Assembly (NCBI GenBank): GCA_029267645.1
Contig: JAJUIM010000016.1
Location: forward strand, 1-15,278
Reading direction: 5' to 3'
Source: Microbacterium sp.
GTDB lineage: Bacteria; Actinomycetota; Actinomycetes; Actinomycetales; Microbacteriaceae
DNA: 15,278 nt
Part shown: positions 7,467-13,817 of the stretch, piece after piece
Layout: every line of letters begins with the position of its first letter
Numbering within the stretch: the first letter of the stretch is position 1
Program-made: the position numbers and the translations under genes
The notes under the pieces: generated by a model
The model's database searches: none
What the model was told of the DNA's origin: nothing
The model's input: the letters and a program-made list of their open reading frames with translations, nothing else

Positions 7467-7494
7467 CAGACTATCGGCGCCGCGCCGTAGTCTG
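7467..7494. promoter_or_regulatory. Divergent manA / glycan-cluster promoter inside a 12-bp-stem palindrome
   Basis: CAGACTA-T-CGGCG-CCG-CGCCG-TAGTCTG: the outer 7-bp and inner 5-bp arms are perfectly complementary, with one unpaired T at 7474 and a 3-nt centre. The outer arms carry TAGTCT on both strands. On the plus strand the box ends 7 nt before the ATG at 7501; on the minus strand it ends 6 nt before the ATG at 7461. Both spacings fit TANNNT promoters of leaderless transcripts. The symmetry would let one protein dimer cover both -10 boxes. The 39-bp gap holds nothing else. Confidence 0.6.
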
Positions 7495-7500
7495 AGGGGT

Positions 7501-8976
7501 ATGGCGCGGCTTTCCCGACACCCCGTTGCAGAGCCCGTTCGCGCACCCGAGCGGGAGGCCAGCTCCCATCTCGCGCTGCGCGCCTACGCGACCTTCGTGA
7601 TGTTCAGCGCGCTGGCCTATTCGTGGTGGTACAACCTGCTGGGCGCCGTCGGGGCGAGCATCCTCGTCGCGGCCGTCGTCGTCGCGACGCTCGCCATCTG
7701 GATCCCGAGCCTCGCCCGCAGGCGCGGCCCGCGGGCGTTCGAGTGGCGACGCCTCCCCTGGGCCGCGCTCGCCTACGCGACGCTCGCGCTCGCCTCGCTC
7801 GCCTGGTCGCAATGGCCCGCCGCGACGGCGATCACGTGGTTCGTGCTCGCGGGCTTCACGGTGCAGGGCATCTTCCTCGCCGACATGCTCTCGTGGGGCG
7901 AGCTGATCCGCGGGCTCGAGGTCGCGCTGCGGTGGATCGTGGGCGGCTCGTTCGTCTTCGAGGCGTGGGTCGCGCTCGTCGTGCGCCACCCGATCATGCC
8001 GAACTTCTTCGCGGTCGAGGGCGAGCCGGACCCGCACTGGTACTGGGTACGCGGGCACCTCTTCGACTCGTTCCTGCTCGGCGACCGCATCCAGGGCATC
8101 GTCGGCAACGCCAACCTGCTCGGCATGCTGCTCGTGATCGCGCTCATCGTCTTCGGCGTGCGGCTGCGCGTCGGCATCGTCAACCGCCTGCCCGGCGAGA
8201 TCCTCGCGGCCCGCATCGCGTGGATCGCGCTCGCGGCGTGGCTGCTCGTGCGCGCGGGATCGGCGACGACGTTCGTCGCGGCCGCGGTCGCGGCGGGCGT
8301 GCTCGCGATCGCCCTCCTCATGCGTCGCCAGACGACGCCGCACGGCCGCACGGTCGTGTATTCGGTGTTCACGGCGCTCGCGCTCGTGCTCGTCGTCGTC
8401 GTGATCGTCGGATACGACCGCATCGTGGCGATGCTCGGCCGCTCGGAGGGCCTCACGGGCCGCGACGACATCTGGCGCGACGTGCTCGGTCGCGCGGCCG
8501 AACACCCGATCCTCGGGGGCGGATTCTCGTCGCCGTGGGTGCCGTGGGATCCCGCGTTCGCGGGCTGGATCGTCGACCACGACATCACGGTGTTCCAGGC
8601 GCACAACATGTGGATCGACGCCTTCTTCCAGCTCGGCGCGCTGGGCGTCGTGGTCGTCGCGGCCGTGTACGGATCCGCCGTGTGGCGCACGTGGTTCTTC
8701 GCGGTCGACCGCCCGCGCTGGGACGCGTTCGCCGACCGGCCGTTCTCGCCGCTCGCCCTCGCGCCCCTGCTCATCCTGTGGGCGCTGCTCGCGCAGGGCC
8801 TCACCGAGTCGAACCCCATCATGCTGTGGGGCTGGATGCTCGTCGTGATGTTCACGACGAAGATCAAGCTCTCCCCCGTCCTCACCCACCCCGACCGGCA
8901 CGCCGAGATCGGCACGCCCGGCGCGCGGCGCGGTGCTCCGCGCACGGCGTCCCCCGCCGTCGCGCCCGAGAGCTGA
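7501..8976 (+). CDS. O-antigen ligase/polymerase-like membrane protein (first of tandem pair)
   Basis: A 491-residue protein with about ten or more hydrophobic segments from residue 27 on. It carries features of the Wzy_C/O-antigen ligase family (PF04932): an IVGNANLLG segment at 200-208, a large outer loop with LTGRDDIWRDVLGRAAEHPI (318-337) and the conserved AHNMWIDAFFQLG (367-379). The loop arginine (R321) and histidine (H368) are the expected reactive positions. Such enzymes polymerise or transfer undecaprenyl-linked glycans on the outer face of the membrane. The frame is open far upstream, but residues from 7501 are the first that look like this family, and manA occupies the opposite strand before that. 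AGGGG (7495-7499) precedes the ATG closely, and a TAGTCT box makes leaderless initiation likely. A paralogue follows 9 bp downstream. Whether it acts as ligase or polymerase is unknown. Confidence 0.85.
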   Translation: MARLSRHPVAEPVRAPEREASSHLALRAYATFVMFSALAYSWWYNLLGAVGASILVAAVVVATLAIWIPSLARRRGPRAFEWRRLPWAALAYATLALASLAWSQWPAATAITWFVLAGFTVQGIFLADMLSWGELIRGLEVALRWIVGGSFVFEAWVALVVRHPIMPNFFAVEGEPDPHWYWVRGHLFDSFLLGDRIQGIVGNANLLGMLLVIALIVFGVRLRVGIVNRLPGEILAARIAWIALAAWLLVRAGSATTFVAAAVAAGVLAIALLMRRQTTPHGRTVVYSVFTALALVLVVVVIVGYDRIVAMLGRSEGLTGRDDIWRDVLGRAAEHPILGGGFSSPWVPWDPAFAGWIVDHDITVFQAHNMWIDAFFQLGALGVVVVAAVYGSAVWRTWFFAVDRPRWDAFADRPFSPLALAPLLILWALLAQGLTESNPIMLWGWMLVVMFTTKIKLSPVLTHPDRHAEIGTPGARRGAPRTASPAVAPES

Positions 8977-8985
8977 GGCTCGCGG

Positions 8986-10332
8986 ATGACGTCGATGCGC
9001 CGGGCGGCCGGAGCGGCCCTCGCCGACCTGCTGCGGTCGGCGGCGTTCGCGCGCGCCTACACGGTCACGGCCCTCGCGGCGGGATTCCTCACGACCGCGA
9101 TCCACGCCGTCAACGGCCCGGTCGTGGTCGCGACGATCGTCGCGGGGCTCGCCGCGATCGGCGCCGCGATCCTCGTCGCCCGGCGCGACGAGCTGTCGTT
9201 CATCGGGTTCGCACCCACGAGCCTCGTGCTGTTCGTCGTGTGGGCGATCACGAGCCTCGCGTGGGCGCTCGACGGCACGCACTCGCGCACGCTCGGCGCG
9301 TGGCTGGCGCTCGTGGCCTGGACCGTCATCGGCGTCACGATCGCACACGTGCGCGACACGCTGCAGATCGCGCGCGCCGTCGGCGACGTGCTGCGCTGGC
9401 TGCTCACGGCATCGCTCGCGGCCGAGGTGCTCTCGGGCATCATCCTCGACGTGCAGTTCGAGACCCTCGGCATCGAGGGGCTCATCGCGTACGGCGGCCC
9501 GATCCAGGGGCTCTTCGGCTCGCGCAACCTGCTCGGCTTCGTCGCGGTGCTCGGCCTCGTGACCTTCATCATCGAGTGGCGGGCGCGCGCGGTGGCGCGG
9601 CAGGTCGCCGTGTACTCGATCGTGCTCGCGGCCGTGCTCGTCGTGTTCTCGGGCTCCCCCACGGCGCTCGTGCTCGTCGTGATGCTCGTCGTCGCCGAGC
9701 TCGCGCTGTCGGCCGCGCGGCGCACGCCGCGCGAACGCCGGCGCCGCGCGAACGCCGTCATCGCGTCGTTCACGGCGGCGGCGTTCGCGCTCGCCCTCCT
9801 GCTGCACCGCCCGATCATCGACTTCTTCGCGGCGCGCTCGGGCTTCGCGACGCGCGCCGAGCTCTGGAGCGAGGTCGTGAGCTGGGTGCGCCATCGCCCG
9901 ATCACGGGCTGGGGCTTCTTCGGCACGTGGCAGAACGAGCCGTTCCCGACGAACATCGTCAACCTCTCGCTCGACTCGCCGCACGGCTCGGCGCTCAACG
10001 CGTTCTTCGACGTGCTGCTCCAGCTCGGCTGGGTGGGCCTGCTGCTCTTCGCGGTGCTCGCGGTCCTCGCCCTCGCGCGGGCCTGGCTCGCGGCCGCCGA
10101 CCGGCGTTCGGTCGTGTACGCGTGGCTGCCGCTCACGCTCGTCGCGCTGCTCGTCGAGTCGATGTTCGAGAGCTACACCGTCTCCGACCTCGGCTGGCTG
10201 TTGCTCGTCGTGTGCGCCGTGCGGGCGGGCCAGGAGCGCTCGTGGCGGCGCGAGATCGACCCGACCGCGCCGATCCCGCCGCCCGCGACACCGGCGCCCG
10301 GCCATCAGGGCTCTGCAGGATCCGCCGGGTAG
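8986..10332 (+). CDS. O-antigen ligase/polymerase-like membrane protein (second of tandem pair)
   Basis: A 448-residue multi-pass membrane protein, paralogous to the preceding one. Shared landmarks in the same order: SLAWALDG (91-98, cf. SLAWSQWP), FGSRNLLG (177-184, cf. VGNANLLG), ATRAELWSEVVSWVRHRPITGWG (from 288, cf. GRDDIWRDVLGRAAEHPILGGG) and HGSALNAFFDVLLQLG (333-348, cf. AHNMWIDAFFQLG). Overall identity is clearly low, so the duplication is old or the genes were recruited separately. GAGG lies 7 nt before the ATG at 8986, and a second ATG sits at 8995. The C-terminus is a Pro/Ala-rich cytosolic tail. With only 9 bp after the upstream stop the two genes are surely co-transcribed. One may polymerise the glycan and the other attach it to the wall; that division is a hypothesis. 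Confidence 0.83.
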   Translation: MTSMRRAAGAALADLLRSAAFARAYTVTALAAGFLTTAIHAVNGPVVVATIVAGLAAIGAAILVARRDELSFIGFAPTSLVLFVVWAITSLAWALDGTHSRTLGAWLALVAWTVIGVTIAHVRDTLQIARAVGDVLRWLLTASLAAEVLSGIILDVQFETLGIEGLIAYGGPIQGLFGSRNLLGFVAVLGLVTFIIEWRARAVARQVAVYSIVLAAVLVVFSGSPTALVLVVMLVVAELALSAARRTPRERRRRANAVIASFTAAAFALALLLHRPIIDFFAARSGFATRAELWSEVVSWVRHRPITGWGFFGTWQNEPFPTNIVNLSLDSPHGSALNAFFDVLLQLGWVGLLLFAVLAVLALARAWLAAADRRSVVYAWLPLTLVALLVESMFESYTVSDLGWLLLVVCAVRAGQERSWRREIDPTAPIPPPATPAPGHQGSAGSAG

Positions 10333-10335
10333 GCT
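10330..10335 (+). promoter_or_regulatory. Possible -10 box (TAGGCT) before the galactofuranosyltransferase gene
   Basis: TAGGCT begins at the stop codon of the preceding gene, in the 65-bp gap before 10398. The same hexamer stands before two other starts in this window. A start near 10342 would give a leader of about 55 nt carrying GGAG at 10385-10388. There is no obvious -35. Co-transcription from 7501 is equally possible. Confidence 0.35.
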
Positions 10336-10397
10336 CTTCTCGGCCACGCCGCGTCGGCGACGGGCCGCCGCCCGCGAACACCTCGGAGCTGCCACCT

Positions 10398-12308
10398 ATG
10401 CCGTTCGTTCTTCAGAACGTGGTCTTCCCGACCGACCGCGACCCCGACCTGCTCCCCCTCTACGTCGACCCGGACACGTGGTCGACGATCGACGAGAAGC
10501 CGGTCCGCGTCACGAACGATGCGCACATCGGCGACGTCCTCGGCCGGCGCAGCGTGCGGGTCCGCGGCGGCAGCCGCACCTCCTTCGCGAGCTACTTCAA
10601 CGCCTTCCCCGCCTCGTACTGGCAGCACTGGACGAGCGTGCGCCTCGTGCGCCTCACCGTGCGCACGGAGGGCCAGGCGACGATCCTCGTCTACCGCTCG
10701 AACGGCTCGGGCGTGCAGCAGCGCATCGAGACGGCCGAGGTCTCAGGGAAGGCCGAGACCTCGTTCGACATCCCGCTCACGCAGTTCTCGGACGGCGGCT
10801 GGGTGTGGTTCGACCTCGTCTCGGGCGGCGACGACGTCGTGCTCGCGGGCGCGGAGTGGTCGACCGAGCACGAGCCCGTGCGCACGGGCAAGGCGTCGCT
10901 CGGCATCACGACCTTCAACAAGCCGACCTACTGCGCCGACACGCTGCGAGCGCTCGCCGACAGCCCCGACGTGCTCGAGGTCGTCGACCGCATCTTCCTC
11001 ATCGATCAGGGCACCGACCGCGTCGACGCGCAGCCCGCGTTCCCCGAGATCGCCCGCGACCTCGGCGAGCAGCTGCAGATCATCACGCAGCCGAATCTCG
11101 GCGGATCCGGCGGCTTCGCGCGAGCCATGCACGAGACGATGCAGCGCGACGAGAGCGACTTCGTGCAGCTGCTCGACGACGACGTACGCATCGAGCCCGA
11201 GTCGATCCGACGCTCGATCGTCTTCGGCCGCTTCTCGACGCTGCCCGTCATCGTCGGCGCGCACATGTTCGACCTGCTCGACCGCCCGCGCCTGCATGCG
11301 TGGGCCGAGGTCGTCGACGAGGCGCCGTTCATGTGGCGCACGCTCTACCAGGAGCAGATGCCGCACGACTTCCGCGAGCAGAACCTGCGCCAGTCGAAGC
11401 TGCTGCACATGCGCATGGACGCCGACTACAACGGCTGGTGGATGTGCCTCATCCCGAAGGCAGCCATCGCCGAGGTGGGGCTGCCGCTGCCCGCCTTCAT
11501 CAAGTGGGACGACGCCGAGTTCTCGCTGCGCGCGGGCGAGGCGGGGATCCCGACCGTGACGCTGCCGGGCGCCGCGCTGTGGCACGTGTCGTGGGTCGGC
11601 AAGGACGACGCGATCGACTGGCAGGCGTACTTCCATGCCCGCAACCGCATCGTCGCGGCGCTGCTGCACTCCGAAGCGCCCCACGGCGGCACGCTGATCC
11701 GGCACAGCCGACGCGTCGACCTCAAGCACCTCATGATGATGCAGTACTACCCGACGGCGCTTCGCAACAGGGCGCTGCGCGACGTCCTGTCGGGGCCCGA
11801 CCACATGCGGCGCACGCTGCGCGCGCGCATGCCCGAGGCCCGCGAACTCGCGCGCCGGTACCCCGAGACGGTCGTGCACAAGGATCCCGAGCAGGTGCTG
11901 CACTCGCGCCGCGGGCGCCAGGTGTTCGCGATCCGCCGCCGCCACGACTTCGACAGCCCGACGGGGCTGCGCCTGCGGATCTTCACGGCGCGCACGATCC
12001 TCAGCCACTTCTTCCGGCGCCCCGACCCCGCGAACGTCGCGACGCCCGAGGTCGAGTTCGGCAAGGAGGACGCGCACTGGTGGCGCGTGCCGGCCTTCGA
12101 CTCGGCGCTCGTGAGCGCGGCCGACGGATCCGGCAAGCAGATCTACACGCGCGACCGCGGCACGTTCCGCGGCATGCTGCTCGACTCGATCCGCCTGCAC
12201 CGCCGCCTGCAGCGCGAGTGGCCCCGCCTCGCGCGCGAGTACCGAGAGGCGCTCCCCCGCCTCGTGGCCGAGGAAGAATGGGTGCAGAGCTTCGAGGCCG
12301 ACGCATGA
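10398..12308 (+). CDS. glfT2: GlfT2-like galactofuranosyltransferase (GT2, GT-A fold)
   Basis: A 636-residue protein, essentially the length of mycobacterial GlfT2, which polymerises UDP-galactofuranose into the galactan on a decaprenyl carrier at the inner membrane face. Residues 1-160 form a beta-rich N-terminal domain. The GT-A domain starts at about 166 (SLGITTFNK) with NLGGSGGFARAM (233-244) and the metal-binding DDD at 260-262. NGWWMC places W347-W348, IKWDDAEF places D371-D372 and ALWHVSW places H396. To my recollection these coincide with the active-site Trp, catalytic Asp and metal-ligand His numbering of M. tuberculosis GlfT2. The helical C-terminal part follows. The ATG at 10398 has GGAG 9 nt upstream. 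The stop overlaps the next start (ATGA). Arabinogalactan with mycolates is not expected here if the host is a Microbacteriaceae member, so the product is probably a different galactofuran. Confidence 0.9.
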   Translation: MPFVLQNVVFPTDRDPDLLPLYVDPDTWSTIDEKPVRVTNDAHIGDVLGRRSVRVRGGSRTSFASYFNAFPASYWQHWTSVRLVRLTVRTEGQATILVYRSNGSGVQQRIETAEVSGKAETSFDIPLTQFSDGGWVWFDLVSGGDDVVLAGAEWSTEHEPVRTGKASLGITTFNKPTYCADTLRALADSPDVLEVVDRIFLIDQGTDRVDAQPAFPEIARDLGEQLQIITQPNLGGSGGFARAMHETMQRDESDFVQLLDDDVRIEPESIRRSIVFGRFSTLPVIVGAHMFDLLDRPRLHAWAEVVDEAPFMWRTLYQEQMPHDFREQNLRQSKLLHMRMDADYNGWWMCLIPKAAIAEVGLPLPAFIKWDDAEFSLRAGEAGIPTVTLPGAALWHVSWVGKDDAIDWQAYFHARNRIVAALLHSEAPHGGTLIRHSRRVDLKHLMMMQYYPTALRNRALRDVLSGPDHMRRTLRARMPEARELARRYPETVVHKDPEQVLHSRRGRQVFAIRRRHDFDSPTGLRLRIFTARTILSHFFRRPDPANVATPEVEFGKEDAHWWRVPAFDSALVSAADGSGKQIYTRDRGTFRGMLLDSIRLHRRLQREWPRLAREYREALPRLVAEEEWVQSFEADA

Positions 12309-13318
12309 CCCGAAAGGCCGCCCCTGTGAAGACCGCTGCTGCGAAGAACGCCTCCGCGACCCCCGCGGAGTTCGACCCGCGCACGGCGACGATCGTCGTC
12401 GTGACGTACAACCGCGCCCACCTGCTCGCGCGCGCACTTGAGTCGGTCGGGCGCATGGATCCGAAGCCCGGGCACGTCGTCGTGATCGACAACGCGTCGA
12501 CCGACGACACACCGGAGACCGTCGACCGCCTGCGCGAGCAGGCCGGCACCGAGATCGTCTACCGCCGGCTCGACGAGAACACGGGCGGCTCGGGCGGCTT
12601 CAGCGCGGGCATGCAGACGGCGTACGAGCTCGGATCCGAGTGGATCTGGCTCATGGACGACGACGTCGAGGTGCTGCCCGACGGCCTCGCCCGCATGGGG
12701 TTCTGGACGCCGAAGTTCCGCCACATCCAGGGCCGCCGCTACGACTACGACGGCTCGGAGTTCTACTGGCAGTACCGCGTGTCGACGTCGCTCGGCATCC
12801 CGATCCCCTTCGCCCCCGCGGGCTTCGACGAGTCGGGCTATCGCGAGATGAACTCGGGCTGCTTCGAGGGCATGTTCATCCACCGCTCGCTCGTGCAGAA
12901 GGTGGGCCTGCCGGATCCGCGCTTCTTCATCTACTGGGACGACACGATGTACGGCTACCTCGCGTCGCTGCACACGCCCTGCGCGATCGTGAACGAGTTC
13001 GTGTTGCAGCGCACGCGCGAGATCAAGCAGTGGGACATGGGCACGCGCCACCTCAACGCGTCGAGCGACATGTACCGCTACTACATCATGCGCAACCGCG
13101 GCATCATGTCTCACTACTACCGGGCGAACGGCGACTACCGCCCCGTGCGCTTCGCGATCGGCACGGCCGCGACGTTCGCGAAGGAGCTCATCCGGCTCGC
13201 GTTCGTCGAGCGCAAGGTCACGTCGAAGGGCTGGTCGAACCTGTGGCGCGGCATGCGCGACGGGCGCCGGATCGCGCGCGATCGCGATTTCCGGGTCATG
13301 CCTCCCCTGGCAGACTGA
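12305..13318 (+). CDS. GT2 glycosyltransferase, GlfT1-like architecture
   Basis: A 337-residue soluble GT-A enzyme. The start strand TIVVVTYNRAHLL (29-41) is followed by VIDNASTDDT (60-69), ENTGGSGGFSAGM (91-103), WIWLMDDDVE with the metal-binding DDD at 118-120, and FFIYWDDTMYGY (207-218) with the likely catalytic acidic pair D212-D213. The GGSGGF plus WIWLMDDD pattern is shared with galactofuranosyl- and rhamnosyltransferases such as GlfT1, which adds the first galactofuranose residues before GlfT2 elongates. The adjacency to the GlfT2 homologue (ATGA overlap, GAGG just upstream) makes a GlfT1-like priming role plausible. A different sugar donor remains possible. The first 25 residues are Lys/Ala-rich and probably disordered. 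A basic C-terminal segment may bind the membrane. Confidence 0.82.
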   Translation: MTRKAAPVKTAAAKNASATPAEFDPRTATIVVVTYNRAHLLARALESVGRMDPKPGHVVVIDNASTDDTPETVDRLREQAGTEIVYRRLDENTGGSGGFSAGMQTAYELGSEWIWLMDDDVEVLPDGLARMGFWTPKFRHIQGRRYDYDGSEFYWQYRVSTSLGIPIPFAPAGFDESGYREMNSGCFEGMFIHRSLVQKVGLPDPRFFIYWDDTMYGYLASLHTPCAIVNEFVLQRTREIKQWDMGTRHLNASSDMYRYYIMRNRGIMSHYYRANGDYRPVRFAIGTAATFAKELIRLAFVERKVTSKGWSNLWRGMRDGRRIARDRDFRVMPPLAD

Positions 13319-13322
13319 CGAC

Positions 13323-13781
13323 ATGCTCGAGATCGGCGACGACACCCGCATCGACGGGCGCGTGAAGTTCAACCACAACGACACCGTGACGATCCGCGTG
13401 GGCGACCGCACCCAGATCTACCGCGGTGGCGAGTTCACGGGCGATGTGACGATCGGCGCCGACGTGTTCATCAACCGCGACTGCTACGCGCGGCCGAACA
13501 CGACGATCGGCGACCGCGTCAACATCGGCCCGTTCGTGCGGCTCGTGACCGACACGCACGACGTGGGATCCCACGAGCGCCGCGCGGGCAACGTGCGCCA
13601 CGACCCGATCGCGATCGGCGACGGATCCTGGATCGGCGCCTCGTCGACGATCCTGGCGGGCGTCACGATCGGCGCGGGATCGATCGTCGCGGCGGGATCG
13701 ATCGTGACGGAGGACGTGCCCGACGACGTCATGGTCGCGGGCGTGCCTGCGCGCGTCGTGAAGCGGCTCGACCCGCGCTGA
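13323..13781 (+). CDS. Left-handed beta-helix (hexapeptide) acyltransferase
   Basis: A 152-residue LbetaH acyltransferase of the CatB/maltose O-acetyltransferase type. Hexapeptide turns run through most of the protein (IGADVF, IGDRVN, IGPFVR, IGDGSW, IGASST, IGAGSI). The extended loop TDTHDVGSHERRAG (76-89) carries the catalytic histidine H79, and the family ending VPARVVKRL is present. It probably O-acetylates a sugar, using acetyl-CoA, in the glycan made by the upstream genes. It begins 4 nt after the glycosyltransferase stop and closes the cluster. A 14-bp direct repeat with an 18-bp period (13674-13687 and 13692-13705) is simply two consecutive hexapeptide turns at DNA level. The acyl donor and acceptor are not determined by sequence. 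Confidence 0.9.
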   Translation: MLEIGDDTRIDGRVKFNHNDTVTIRVGDRTQIYRGGEFTGDVTIGADVFINRDCYARPNTTIGDRVNIGPFVRLVTDTHDVGSHERRAGNVRHDPIAIGDGSWIGASSTILAGVTIGAGSIVAAGSIVTEDVPDDVMVAGVPARVVKRLDPR

Positions 13782-13787
13782 GCTTCC

Positions 13788-13811
13788 TTTGTCGGTGGTC
13801 CCCCGTACCGT
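13788..13811 (+). promoter_or_regulatory. Promoter-like box upstream of the DUF222/HNH gene
   Basis: TTTGTCGGTGG (13788-13798) followed by TACCGT (13806-13811), which ends 6 nt before the ATG at 13818. From memory, a TTGTCGGTGG...GTA element stands before many actinobacterial DUF222/HNH (13E12-type) genes. TACCGT fits a TANNNT -10 box for a leaderless message. The element is intact although the gene behind it is broken. Confidence 0.5.
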
Positions 13812-13817
13812 CGACGC

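Noticed and set aside
7471..10395. 974-codon open frame antisense to the two Wzy-like genes
   Set aside because: Composition is Arg/Glu/Asp/His-rich with no domain or hydrophobic pattern. The plus strand encodes coherent membrane proteins with family motifs.
10743..12512. 589-codon minus-strand open frame antisense to glfT2
   Set aside because: Same antisense artefact of high GC at third codon positions; the plus-strand protein has catalytic residues at conserved spacing.
13562..13575. Perfect 14-bp palindrome CGTGGGATCCCACG
   Set aside because: It lies inside the acyltransferase coding sequence and encodes part of the catalytic loop. It contains a GGATCC and is noted only in that context.
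13674..13705. 14-bp direct repeat with 18-bp spacing
   Set aside because: Explained by two consecutive hexapeptide turns (GAGSIV, AAGSIV) of the beta-helix.
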